From positions 1,116,001 through 1,180,000 of the forward strand of contig NZ_CP119127.1 of the NCBI RefSeq assembly GCF_030128825.1: a stretch of 64,000 nt of DNA, written 5' to 3'. Within the stretch, counting starts at the first letter, position 1, and each line of letters begins with the position of its first letter. Shown piece by piece: positions 35,234-43,879 of the stretch. The notes under the pieces are model-generated. The model was not told the DNA's origin. It saw only the letters and a list, made by a program, of their open reading frames with translations, and ran no database searches. This DNA is from Sphingobium sp. WTD-1 (GTDB lineage Bacteria > Pseudomonadota > Alphaproteobacteria > Sphingomonadales > Sphingomonadaceae). A program made the translations under genes and the position numbers.

Positions 35234-36442
35234 ATGGAGGGGCAGGCTTTGACCGACGCGCTCGACGGGCTGCGGCAGGAAGTGCGCCAGTGGCTGGCCG
35301 ACAATGCGCCGCAGGGCTGGCGCGAGCGCAGCAGCAGCGAGGCCGCTTTCCTGAAAATCCAGCGCGACTGGTTCGCCAAGCTGGTCGAGGGCGGCTATGC
35401 CGTGCCGCACTGGCCCGCCCAATGGCCCGGCGGCGGCCGTTCGCTTGCCGAACAGAAGATCCTTTATGAGGAACTGGCCCGCGCCGATACGCCGCGGCTG
35501 CTATTATCCTTCATGTCGACCTATCATGCCGCCTGCACCCTGTTCGAATGGGCGAGCGAGGAGCAGCAGGCGCTGCTGATCCCGCGCATCCTGGCCGGCG
35601 AAATCTGGTGCCAGGGCTTTTCCGAACCCAATGCCGGATCGGACCTCGCCAATGTCCGTACCCGCGCCGAGCGGGTCGGCGACCATTATGTCGTCAACGG
35701 GCAGAAGCTCTGGTCGACCATGGGCCAGTTTGCCGACAAATGCCTGCTGCTGGTGCGCACCAGCAATGACGGGCCGAAACAGGCCGGCCTCACCTATCTG
35801 CTGCTCGACCTCAAGGCGCCGGGCGTTACCGCGCGGCCGATCCATCAGATTCACGGTGACGAGGAATTTGCCGAGCTGTTCCTCGACAATGTCGAGATTC
35901 CCGTCAGCGACCGGTTAGGCGAAGAGGGGCAGGGCTGGGCGGTGGCGCAATCCACCCTCTCGTCCGAACGTGGCCTGACCTTGCTGGAACTGAGCGCCCG
36001 GCTGCGTGGCGCCTTGTGGCGGCTCGCCGACCTGATCCGCGCGCAGGGCCGGCAGGACGATCAGGGCATAGCGCGCGACTTCGGCCGGTTGAGCGCAAAG
36101 GTGGACGCCACCTGCGCCGTCGCCGACCAGTTCCTCGCCAACCGCATCGCCGGGATCGAGCGGGTCGGCGACGCGTCGATCGTCAAGCTGTCCTATTCGC
36201 GCACGCTGCGGGAGTTCACGGCGCTTGGGATTCGGCTGGGTGGCATCGACGCGCAATATCACAGCCCGATCACCTTTGGCGGCGGCATGGAGACCGGCAA
36301 CTGGATGGCCGATTTCATGAATAGCTATGCCTGGACCATCGCCGGCGGCAGCGACGAGGTGCAACGCAACATCATCGCCGAACGGCTGGTGGGCATGCCG
36401 CGCGAACCGAAAAGCTGGACCTTGAAGGAGGGCGCGGCATGA
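35234..36442 (+). CDS. Acyl-CoA dehydrogenase, full-length subunit
   Basis: The 402-residue protein has GFSEPNAGSDLANVRTRAERV and VNGQKLWSTMGQFADKCLLL, and the C-terminal GGSDEVQRNIIAERLVGMPRE, all standard for ACADs. It is preceded by a GAGAGGAACC-type ribosome site. It overlaps the following short ACAD by 4 bases (ATGA). The pair mirrors the pair at 32629-34688 on the other strand, so two heteromeric dehydrogenases of different specificity are likely. Electrons would go to ETF. Confidence 0.93.
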   Translation: MEGQALTDALDGLRQEVRQWLADNAPQGWRERSSSEAAFLKIQRDWFAKLVEGGYAVPHWPAQWPGGGRSLAEQKILYEELARADTPRLLLSFMSTYHAACTLFEWASEEQQALLIPRILAGEIWCQGFSEPNAGSDLANVRTRAERVGDHYVVNGQKLWSTMGQFADKCLLLVRTSNDGPKQAGLTYLLLDLKAPGVTARPIHQIHGDEEFAELFLDNVEIPVSDRLGEEGQGWAVAQSTLSSERGLTLLELSARLRGALWRLADLIRAQGRQDDQGIARDFGRLSAKVDATCAVADQFLANRIAGIERVGDASIVKLSYSRTLREFTALGIRLGGIDAQYHSPITFGGGMETGNWMADFMNSYAWTIAGGSDEVQRNIIAERLVGMPREPKSWTLKEGAA

Positions 36443-37419
36443 CCATGACCCGCGCGGAAGTGCAGGATGCGGCCGACAAGGCGTTCGGCCAGAGCGATCT
36501 GGCCCCGGATGCGGCGCAGAGCTGGGCGCTGATCGCCGAGATGGGCTGGCTGATGATGGGCGTGCCGGAGGAACTGGGCGGCCTGGGCCTCGGCCGCGAG
36601 GCGGCGGGCGTCATCCATCAGGGCATGGGCAAGGCATTGGTGCCCGGCCCCGTGCTGGCGCAGATGCTGACGATCGAGGCGCTGGCGGCGGCCGATGATC
36701 TGGCCGAGCGCGACGTGCTGATCGCTGACGCCATGGCCGGCGAGGTGATGACCGCGTCGCTGGCGGGTGGGCTGGATGGCGCTGAGCGCCTGACCTGCGT
36801 GCCCGATGCCGATACCGCCAGCCATATTTTGCACGTCACGGCCGATCGGGTGGCGCTGGTGCCGGCCGAGCAGGTTGCCGTCACCTATCGTGCCGGATGG
36901 GACAAGAGCCGTCGCCTGTTCGATGTCGTCCTTGAAGGCCCCGGCCTCACATTGGCGCAGGGCGATGCCGCCCGCGCGCTGGCCGATCGGATCGAGGCGC
37001 TGCGCCTCTTCTGCCTGGCGGGCGACAGCCTGGGCGGCGCGGAGGCGGCGCTGGCGATGACCGTCGCCTATCTGGAAACGCGGCAGCAGTTCGACCGGCC
37101 GCTGGCGCTGTTCCAGGCGCTCAAGCATCGCGTCGCCGACATGCGCACCCAGTTGAGCGCGGCCGACGCGCTGTTCTGGAGCCGGGCGCAGCAGGCCGAG
37201 ACCGATATCACCGCACTGGGCGCGCTCAAGGCGCTGGCCTGCGCCGTCTATCGGCTGGTCGCGGAAGAGGCGATCCAGCTCCATGGCGGCATTGGCCTCA
37301 CCATGGAGCATCCCTGTCACCTGTTCCTGAAGCGCGCGATGCTTAATTGCGCGCTCGGCGGCGACGCGGATCATTGGGACGAACGGACTGGCAGGGCGGT
37401 GCTGGAGGCAGCAGCCTGA
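36439..37419 (+). CDS. Short acyl-CoA dehydrogenase (partner subunit)
   Basis: The 326-residue protein has the ACAD start EMGWLMMGVPEELGGLGLGREAAG and the C-terminal YLETRQQFDRPLALFQALKH followed by QLHGGIGLTMEHPCHLF. The middle beta domain is shortened. Its start is coupled by ATGA to the full-length subunit. The C-terminal half resembles the short subunit at 32629 more than a full ACAD, in line with a partner role. The substrate is probably a CoA thioester of a bulky acid (inference). Confidence 0.88.
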   Translation: MTMTRAEVQDAADKAFGQSDLAPDAAQSWALIAEMGWLMMGVPEELGGLGLGREAAGVIHQGMGKALVPGPVLAQMLTIEALAAADDLAERDVLIADAMAGEVMTASLAGGLDGAERLTCVPDADTASHILHVTADRVALVPAEQVAVTYRAGWDKSRRLFDVVLEGPGLTLAQGDAARALADRIEALRLFCLAGDSLGGAEAALAMTVAYLETRQQFDRPLALFQALKHRVADMRTQLSAADALFWSRAQQAETDITALGALKALACAVYRLVAEEAIQLHGGIGLTMEHPCHLFLKRAMLNCALGGDADHWDERTGRAVLEAAA

Positions 37420-37443
37420 ACCGGCAAAAAGGGAGAGGAAGCG

Positions 37444-39576
37444 ATGCGTCGATCGATTGCAATGGGCATGACAGCCCTGTCAGCGCTACTGATGGCCGGC
37501 ATGGCGGGGGCGCAGCAGGGCGGCGCGCCTACGACCCCGGCAAGCGCCGCCGAAGACCCGCTCTTCATCCAGCCCTATATCGATATCGACGAATGGCGCG
37601 ATGCACCGGTGCGGCACCGCTATGTCCATGGCGGGTTCAAGGGGACGGAAACCCGCTTCTCCTTCTATTTCCCCGAAAAGAAACAGTATCAGGGCCGCTT
37701 CTTCCAGCACATCACCCCGGTGCCTGATGACGAAAATCTGGCGCAGAAGCTGATCGATGGCGAGGAAAATTATATCGGCTTCTCGATCGCGTCGGGCGGC
37801 TATTATGTCGAGACCAATGGCGGCGGCCGCGACCAGGTGGGCATGCCGGGCAAGCCCAATGACTTCACCATCGCCGCCTATCGCGCCAATGCCGCATCGG
37901 CCCGCTATTCGCGCGTCGTCGCGCAGCAGATGTACGGCGGCAAGCGCCCCTATGGCTATGCCTTTGGCGGCAGCGGCGGCGGCTTCCGCACGGTCGGGTC
38001 GATCGAGAATACGACCGGCGTATGGGACGGCGTCGTCCCCTATGTGCTCGGATCGCCGATGGCACCGCCCAACATGTTCTCCGTGCGGATGCGGGCGATG
38101 CGGGTGCTCAATGACAAGTTCCCGCAGATACTGGACGCGGTCGAGCCGGGCGGCTCGGGTGATCCCTATGCCGGGCTGACGCCGCAACAGGCATCGGTGT
38201 TGCGCGAAGTGACGGCGATGGGGTTCCCGACGCCGAGCTGGTTCGGCTGGAAGACGATGGGCATCCACGGCTTTGCTGCCCTTTATGGCGGGATGGTGAT
38301 GGCCGATGCCGGCTATTTCACCGATTTCTGGACCAAGCCGGGCTATCTCGGCCATGACGACCCGAAGAGTTTCGACGGCTATCGGCTGCAGCATGACGCG
38401 ACCATCGCTGCACCGATCAGCGCGGCGCAGGCGGCCGAACTGAAGCTCGATACCCGCATCACCGATGGCGCCGCCAATGTCGACAATGCCTTTGCCGCGC
38501 TGCAGGGCCGGGCGGCGCAGCGCATCGTCGCCTTCCGCCTGTCTAGCTCGCCGCCCAAGACCTATTTCGTCGGCGGCGACCTGATCGTCGGGTCGGGCGC
38601 GGCACAGGGCAAGCGGCTGACGATCAACCGCATCGCTGGCGATGTCGTGATCCTGGGCGTGGTGGACGATGCCGTGGTCGACCTGCTGAAGGCTGGCGAC
38701 AAGGTGCGGGTCGACAACAGCAATTTCCTGGCCGCCGAAACCTATCACTGGCATCAGGTGCCGCCGGCTAATGCCGGCTATCCGGTATGGGACCAGTTTC
38801 GCGGGGCCGATGGCAAGCCGCTCTATCCCCAGCGGCCCTTCCTGCTCGGCCCGCTCTTCACCGCCGCGACCACCGGCAAGCCGATGGGCCAGCCGCCGAT
38901 GACCGGCCAGTTTCAGGGCAAGATGATCCTGGTCGAAAATCTCTGGGATCGCGAAGCCATGCCCTGGCAGGGCGACTGGTATCGCCAGCGGGTGATCGCT
39001 GCGCAGGGCGCGGGCGCCGACCAGAATTTCCGCATCTGGTTCACCGACCATGCGCTGCACGGCGACAGCAGCCATCAGGAAGACCCGACCCGTACGGTCA
39101 GCTATCTGGGCGTGCTGGAACAGGCGCTGCGCGACCTCTCCGCCTGGGTGGAAAAGGGCGTGGCTCCGCCCGCCAACACCGCCTATCGCATCGATAATGG
39201 CCAGGTGATCGTGCCGGCCGATGCGGCGGCACGGGGCGGCATCCAGCCGATCGCGAGCGTCACCGCCAATGGCGGTGCGAAAGCCGTCGTGAAGCCGGGC
39301 ACGGCCGTCACCTTCCGCGCGACCATCAGCGTGCCGCCGGGCACCGGCCGGATCGTGTCTGCGGAATGGGATTTCGACGGCAGCGGCGCCTTTGCCGAAA
39401 AGGCGAAGCTGCCCGGCGGTTCGGGTAGCAGCCTGACGCTGACGACGCGCCACAGCTTCGCTGCGCCCGGCACCTATTTCCCCGCGCTGCGCATCGCGTC
39501 GGAGCGCAAGGGCGACGCCGCCACCCCCTATGCCCGCATCCAGAATCTGGGTCGGGTGCGTGTGGTGGTGGAGTAG
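37444..39576 (+). CDS. Large secreted alpha/beta-hydrolase-like protein with C-terminal PKD-like domain
   Basis: The 710-residue protein has a signal peptide cleaved near residue 23 (GMAGA|QQGG). AFGGSGGGFRTVGSIENTTG resembles a nucleophile elbow (G-x-S-x-G) of an alpha/beta hydrolase, and RIWFTDHALHGDSSHQED could hold the catalytic Asp and His. The last 110 residues (SVTANGGAKAVVKPGTAVTF, then AEWDFDGSGAF) look like a PKD/immunoglobulin-type beta domain. The family is poorly described; periplasmic or surface hydrolysis of an ester substrate before uptake is a reasonable guess. GGGAGAGG precedes the ATG. It lies 24 bases after the ACAD pair. Confidence 0.75.
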   Translation: MRRSIAMGMTALSALLMAGMAGAQQGGAPTTPASAAEDPLFIQPYIDIDEWRDAPVRHRYVHGGFKGTETRFSFYFPEKKQYQGRFFQHITPVPDDENLAQKLIDGEENYIGFSIASGGYYVETNGGGRDQVGMPGKPNDFTIAAYRANAASARYSRVVAQQMYGGKRPYGYAFGGSGGGFRTVGSIENTTGVWDGVVPYVLGSPMAPPNMFSVRMRAMRVLNDKFPQILDAVEPGGSGDPYAGLTPQQASVLREVTAMGFPTPSWFGWKTMGIHGFAALYGGMVMADAGYFTDFWTKPGYLGHDDPKSFDGYRLQHDATIAAPISAAQAAELKLDTRITDGAANVDNAFAALQGRAAQRIVAFRLSSSPPKTYFVGGDLIVGSGAAQGKRLTINRIAGDVVILGVVDDAVVDLLKAGDKVRVDNSNFLAAETYHWHQVPPANAGYPVWDQFRGADGKPLYPQRPFLLGPLFTAATTGKPMGQPPMTGQFQGKMILVENLWDREAMPWQGDWYRQRVIAAQGAGADQNFRIWFTDHALHGDSSHQEDPTRTVSYLGVLEQALRDLSAWVEKGVAPPANTAYRIDNGQVIVPADAAARGGIQPIASVTANGGAKAVVKPGTAVTFRATISVPPGTGRIVSAEWDFDGSGAFAEKAKLPGGSGSSLTLTTRHSFAAPGTYFPALRIASERKGDAATPYARIQNLGRVRVVVE

Positions 39577-39597
39577 CGAAGGGGCGCCCCGGCGCCT

Positions 39598-40398
39598 CTA
39601 TCGCCCTGTAAACTTCGGTGTCCGCTTCTCTTTCAGCGCAGCGATGCCTTCACGGTGGTCGGCGGTGCGGACGCTGAGCGATTCATAGGCGATGCCGGCT
39701 TCCATCACGGTGCCGGCGATCCGCTTCAATTCCATGTTGGTCAATATCTTGGTCCAGCGGATCGCATTGGGCGCCCCGGCCAGCAGCTTGGCGCAGAAGG
39801 CATCGACCGCCCCGTCCAGCTCGTCGGCCGGCAGGCAATGGTTGATGAGGCCGATCTCCGCCGCCCTGGCCGCACTCAGCAATTCGCCGGTCAGCAGATA
39901 TTCCTTCGCCTTGGCAAGGCCGATCCGCTGTGCCCAGATGACCGCGCCGCCATCGCCGGCGACCAGGCCGATGCCGACATGCGGGTCTCCGATCTTCGCC
40001 CCCTCGGCGGCGAAGATGATGTCGCACAGCAAGGCGATCGACGCGCCCAGGCCGACGGCATGGCCGTTCATCCGGCACACCACCGGCTTTTCGATGTCGA
40101 GCAGGGCGGACACGATCCGCTTCGCCTGCCGCGCCTCATGATCGAACAGATGCGGATTGGCGGCATTATGCTCCATATGGGCGATGTCGCCACCGGCCGA
40201 AAAGGCACGGCCCGCGCCGGTCAGCAGCACGACGTCCGAGCCATTGTCGCGCCCGGCAAAGGCCAGTGCCTCGGGCAATTCGTCGTGCAGGTCGAGATTG
40301 ACCGCATTCAGCGCGTCCGGCCGGTTGAGCGTCATCACCAACAGCCGCCCCCGCCGCTCCAGCAGGATGGTGCGATAATCGGGCAGGTCATGGCTCAT
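39598..40398 (-). CDS. Enoyl-CoA hydratase/isomerase family protein
   Basis: The 266-residue protein has VLLTGAGRAFSAGGDIAHME and VVCRMNGHAVGLGASIALLCDIIFAAEGAKIG, the crotonase oxyanion and active-site regions. It keeps the C-terminal EGIAALKEKRTPKFTGR, typical of the family. AAGGAGAG lies about 4 bases before the ATG. It is a single gene, convergent with the secreted hydrolase and divergent from the KstD-like gene. It would hydrate or isomerise an enoyl-CoA. Confidence 0.9.
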   Translation of the reverse strand: MSHDLPDYRTILLERRGRLLVMTLNRPDALNAVNLDLHDELPEALAFAGRDNGSDVVLLTGAGRAFSAGGDIAHMEHNAANPHLFDHEARQAKRIVSALLDIEKPVVCRMNGHAVGLGASIALLCDIIFAAEGAKIGDPHVGIGLVAGDGGAVIWAQRIGLAKAKEYLLTGELLSAARAAEIGLINHCLPADELDGAVDAFCAKLLAGAPNAIRWTKILTNMELKRIAGTVMEAGIAYESLSVRTADHREGIAALKEKRTPKFTGR

Positions 40399-40532
40399 GC
40401 GTCTCTCCTTGCGGCCTGCTCTAGCATGGCGCCGCGCGGCGCGAACGTCGCCGTGGCGATGAGCGTGGCTCCGCCCTCCCCATCATCGCCCCGGCACGAT
40501 AGCCCGGACGCACAGAAAAGGGAGAGCGGCGC

Positions 40533-42221
40533 ATGGACGGGTTCGACGAGATATTCGACTGGGTGGTCGTGGGCAGCGGCGCCGGGTCGATGAGTTCGGC
40601 GCTGGTCATGCGCCAGGCCGGCAAGTCGGTCGTCATCCTGGAAAAGACCGACAAGATCGGCGGCACCACCGCCAAGTCGGGCGGCGTCATGTGGATTCCC
40701 GCCAACCGCTTCATGGCAGCCGATGGCGAGGCGGACAGTGCCGAAGCGGCGATGACCTATCTCGACGCGCTGCAGGCGCTCGATGGCCATCCGGCCCCCG
40801 GCACATCGCGCGAGAAGCGCCTCGCCTATGTGACGCAGGCGCCGCGCGCGGTCGATTTCCTGGTGGATCAGGGGGTCGCGCTGCAACGCGGTTCGACCTT
40901 CTGGCCCGATTATTATGATGAGCAGCCCGGCGGCTGCAAGACGTCGCGCACCGTGGTGGCGCGGCCCTTCAACCGCAAGGAACTGGGCGACTGGGCCGAT
41001 CGGCTGCGCCAGGGCTTTGCGGAGTTCAACGTCACGCTGGTCGAGGGGATGGAGGCGCAGGGCCATCGCCGCACCAACAAGGCGTCGGGCAAGCTGATGG
41101 CGAAGATCGCGCTGCGCACCATTCGCGACAAGCTGCTGGGCCGCAAATATACCACCGCCGGGGCCGCGCTGCAGGGACGGATGCTGAAAGCCGTGCTGGC
41201 TGCCGGCGCCGATGTCCGCACCGATACGCCGGTAGGCGAGATCATCGTGCAGGAGGGCATCGCCACCGGCGTCGTCACGGTGAAGGACGGCAAGCCCTGG
41301 CGGATCGGCGCGCGGCTCGGCGTGCTGGTCAATGCCGGCGGCTTTGCCCGCAATCAGGCGATGCGCGACCGCTACATGCCCGGCACTCGCGCCGAATGGT
41401 CGCAGACGCCCGAGGGCGACACCGGCGAGATGCAGCAGGAACTGGAGCGGATCGGCGGCCGGCTGGCGCAGATGGACCAGATGGTCGGCTATCAGCTGAC
41501 CCCCGCGCCCGGTTGGGACCAGGGCTATGTCGCGCCCGGTGCCCAATCGATGACCGGCAAGCCGCACGCCATATTGGTCGATCAGGGCGGCACCCGCTTC
41601 ATGAATGAAGGGGGCAGCTACGAGCTGTATTGCGAGACGATGGTCCGGCGGAACGCCGTGGTGCCGGCGGTGCCGAGCTGGGCGATCCTGGACCGTCAAT
41701 ATGTCGAACTTTATGCCGTCGCCGGTCGCTTCATCGACAAGGCGATTCCCGAAGGCTGGGTGGAAAGCGGCTATCTGCACAGCGCCGACACGATCGAGGG
41801 GCTGGCGGCCAGCATCGGCGCCGATCCCGCCACCCTGGCCGCGACGGTGGCGCGCTGGAACGGCTTCGTCGCGGCCGGCAAGGATGGCGACTTTGATCGC
41901 GGCGCGCGCGCCTATGACAATTGCGGCTTCGTCGGCGATCCCTTTTCCGCGGAACGCTCCATGGGGTCGATCGAGAAGGGGCCTTTCTACGCCGTGCCGG
42001 TCGTGCCGGGCGATGTCAGCACCTATGGCGGCGTCGTCACCGATGAACGCGGGCGGGTGGTCGATGGCGCGGGCGCGCCGATTCCCGGCCTCTATGCCAC
42101 CGGCGTCACCACCGCGTCGGTGATGGGCAATGTCTATGTCGCGGCGGGCGCCAGCATCGGGCCGTCGATGGTGTTCGGCTATATCGCCGCGCGCCATGCG
42201 GCGGGGCTGGACAATCAGTAA
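40533..42221 (+). CDS. FAD-dependent oxidoreductase, 3-ketosteroid-delta1-dehydrogenase-like
   Basis: The 562-residue protein has the FAD motif VVVGSGAGSM (11-20) and the second FAD motif IGGTTAKSGG, as in KstD/fumarate-reductase flavoproteins. YMPGTRAEWSQTPEGDTG and GLYATGVTTASVMGNVYVAAG at the C-terminus fit the KstD-like branch. It would desaturate or reduce a ring next to a keto group. A steroid as substrate is only suggested. GGGAGAG lies about 7 bases before the ATG. A hairpin (42253-42283) follows. Confidence 0.88.
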   Translation: MDGFDEIFDWVVVGSGAGSMSSALVMRQAGKSVVILEKTDKIGGTTAKSGGVMWIPANRFMAADGEADSAEAAMTYLDALQALDGHPAPGTSREKRLAYVTQAPRAVDFLVDQGVALQRGSTFWPDYYDEQPGGCKTSRTVVARPFNRKELGDWADRLRQGFAEFNVTLVEGMEAQGHRRTNKASGKLMAKIALRTIRDKLLGRKYTTAGAALQGRMLKAVLAAGADVRTDTPVGEIIVQEGIATGVVTVKDGKPWRIGARLGVLVNAGGFARNQAMRDRYMPGTRAEWSQTPEGDTGEMQQELERIGGRLAQMDQMVGYQLTPAPGWDQGYVAPGAQSMTGKPHAILVDQGGTRFMNEGGSYELYCETMVRRNAVVPAVPSWAILDRQYVELYAVAGRFIDKAIPEGWVESGYLHSADTIEGLAASIGADPATLAATVARWNGFVAAGKDGDFDRGARAYDNCGFVGDPFSAERSMGSIEKGPFYAVPVVPGDVSTYGGVVTDERGRVVDGAGAPIPGLYATGVTTASVMGNVYVAAGASIGPSMVFGYIAARHAAGLDNQ

Positions 42222-42252
42222 CGAAGGAAGGGAATAGCCCCGGAAAACCATT

Positions 42253-42283
42253 GCCCCCGACGCGGGGGGGGTGCGCCGGGGGC
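42253..42283 (+). terminator. Hairpin after the KstD-like gene
   Basis: GCCCCCG and CGGGGGC form a 7-bp perfect stem about 30 bases after the stop. No T-run follows, so this is a weak call. Confidence 0.4.
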
Positions 42284-42351
42284 CTGGTAAGATGTCTCGG
42301 CCTGAGGGGGCTGGCCGGGACCATTCAGAGATAGGAAGCCGCCCGCCGCTT

Positions 42352-42651
42352 TCAACCCGCGTCGGGCGGAGTATTTTCATCCTGCGCATCGAACCGGGCC
42401 GGACGCGAGAGCAGGAAGGGCAGGCTGGGCGAGGCGATCTTGGTCTGGCCGCCATCGGCGTGGATCAGGGTCACGCGACCGACCCCCGGCGAGGCCACGA
42501 CCGCGACCACCGTATCGACCCATTGGTGCAGCACTGCGCGCGAATGGGCGAGTTCGTCGCCGCCGGTCCGGGCATCGCCCTCCGCTTCCAGCTCGGCCTC
42601 CAGTTGCAGCACGCGCTCGGCCGCCTCGCGCGCCTTTTCATTCTTGTCCAT
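42352..42651 (-). CDS. Small hypothetical protein
   Basis: From the ATG at 42651 the protein has 99 residues. The N-terminal 30 residues are a charged helix (EKAREAAERVLQLEAELEAEG) that could be a coiled coil. The rest reads HQWVDTVVAVVASPGVGRVT and then a proline-rich tail. No family is recognised. It begins 16 bases after the quinone-oxidoreductase gene on the same strand, so it is probably cotranscribed. The longer open frame to 42861 runs over that gene and is not used. Confidence 0.55.
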   Translation of the reverse strand: MDKNEKAREAAERVLQLEAELEAEGDARTGGDELAHSRAVLHQWVDTVVAVVASPGVGRVTLIHADGGQTKIASPSLPFLLSRPARFDAQDENTPPDAG

Positions 42652-42667
42652 GCGTCCGTTCCAGCAT

Positions 42668-43675
42668 CTAGAGGAGGTTGATTCCGATCTTGCCGAAGAA
42701 TTGGCCGCTTTCCAGATGGCGGCAGGCATCGGCCAGACGGGAGAGGTCATAGACCGCATCGACCACCGGTCGGATGCGATGTTGCGCGCAAAAGGCCAGC
42801 ATCGCCTCATGCTCGGCGCGGTTGCCGACCGAGATGCGGGCGACCGGATGGCCGCCGACATCGGCCAGGTGCCAGCTGAACTCGGACCCCAGCATGCCGA
42901 TCGCGGCGATCACCCCGCCGGGGTTGAGCAGCGATGCGGCGGTTTCGACTTGGCTGGCACCGACCACATCGACGACGATGTCGACACCGCGTCCGCCCAG
43001 CGCCTGGCGGATCGCCGCCGGCCAGTCGGGATCGGACCGATAATTGACGCTGATGTCGGCACCCAGTGCGCGGGCGCGCGCCAGCTTCGCGTCGGAGGAG
43101 GAGGTGATGGCAACATGGGCGCCAGCCGCCTTGGCCAATTGCAATGCCGCGATCGAGACGCCGCCCGTGCCCTGGCACAAGATCCATTCGCCCCGCTGGA
43201 TCGGGCGGGGCAGGAACAGCGCGTTCCAGGCGGTGAGGCCGGCGCAGGTCAAAGTCGCCGCCTCCAGATCGCCGAGCGTGTCCGGCACGATGCACAGGCT
43301 CTCGGCCGGGAAAGCCGCATATTGGCGGGCGACGCCGTCGGTGCTGCCGCCCAGCATCGCCATGCTCGGCTGTCGCCCCTCCAGCCAGCCCAGCGCGAAG
43401 ATCGGATTGACCCGGTCGCCCGGCTTCACATGCGATACGCCCTCGCCGACCGCGACCACCTCGCCGGTGGCGCAGGACAGGGGGACATAGTCGGGTTCCT
43501 TGGCGAGCCCCGCCATCATGCCGCGGGCGATGATCAGGTCGCGGAAATTGAGCGTCGCCGCCTTGAGCCGAACCAGCGCCTCGCCCGGCCCCGCAACCGG
43601 GATCGGCACGCTGTGGATCGCGATCCCCTCAATCCCTTCGCCGCCCCTGGCGACGGCGGTCAGCATGTTCGTCAT
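42668..43675 (-). CDS. Zinc-independent MDR alcohol dehydrogenase / quinone oxidoreductase-like
   Basis: The protein has about 335 residues from the ATG at 43675 (GGGAGAG upstream). The MDR parts are GEALVRLKAATLNFRDLIIARGM and the Rossmann segment GTGGVSIAALQLAKAAGAHV. The catalytic zinc ligands of classical alcohol dehydrogenases and the structural zinc Cys cluster are missing, so it is of the quinone oxidoreductase/enoyl-reductase type, probably using NADPH. The substrate is an activated alkene or carbonyl. It is divergent from the E1 alpha gene at 43880. Confidence 0.88.
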   Translation of the reverse strand: MTNMLTAVARGGEGIEGIAIHSVPIPVAGPGEALVRLKAATLNFRDLIIARGMMAGLAKEPDYVPLSCATGEVVAVGEGVSHVKPGDRVNPIFALGWLEGRQPSMAMLGGSTDGVARQYAAFPAESLCIVPDTLGDLEAATLTCAGLTAWNALFLPRPIQRGEWILCQGTGGVSIAALQLAKAAGAHVAITSSSDAKLARARALGADISVNYRSDPDWPAAIRQALGGRGVDIVVDVVGASQVETAASLLNPGGVIAAIGMLGSEFSWHLADVGGHPVARISVGNRAEHEAMLAFCAQHRIRPVVDAVYDLSRLADACRHLESGQFFGKIGINLL

Positions 43676-43736
43676 CGCGCGCTCTCCCTGCTGCCAGCTT
43701 GGGCCGATCGGACCACATTGCAAGCATCGCCGGCCG

Positions 43737-43820
43737 TATATCGGTGGAGCGAAATCGCTCGGAAAACTGGCGCATTTCGGCGCCTTTTCGGGCGCTGGGC
43801 CACATATCGCCGGGGCGAGT
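43737..43820 (+). promoter_or_regulatory. Repeated TATCG..GG.GCGA motifs upstream of the E1 operon
   Basis: TATATCGGTGGAGCGAAA (43737-43754) and CATATCGCCGGGGCGAGT (43803-43820) lie in the same orientation between the divergent oxidoreductase and E1 genes. A near-identical copy is at 28962-28979 before another catabolic operon. They may be activator sites or promoter elements. Confidence 0.35.
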
Positions 43821-43879
43821 TGACCCCCGATGCCGGACGGCCAATGCAGGGGTCACATTCCATAGCCATCGAGGAACCC

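Noticed and set aside
37486..39453. 655-residue minus-strand ORF opposite the secreted hydrolase
   Set aside because: Composition is shadow-like; the plus frame has a signal peptide, ribosome site and domain structure.
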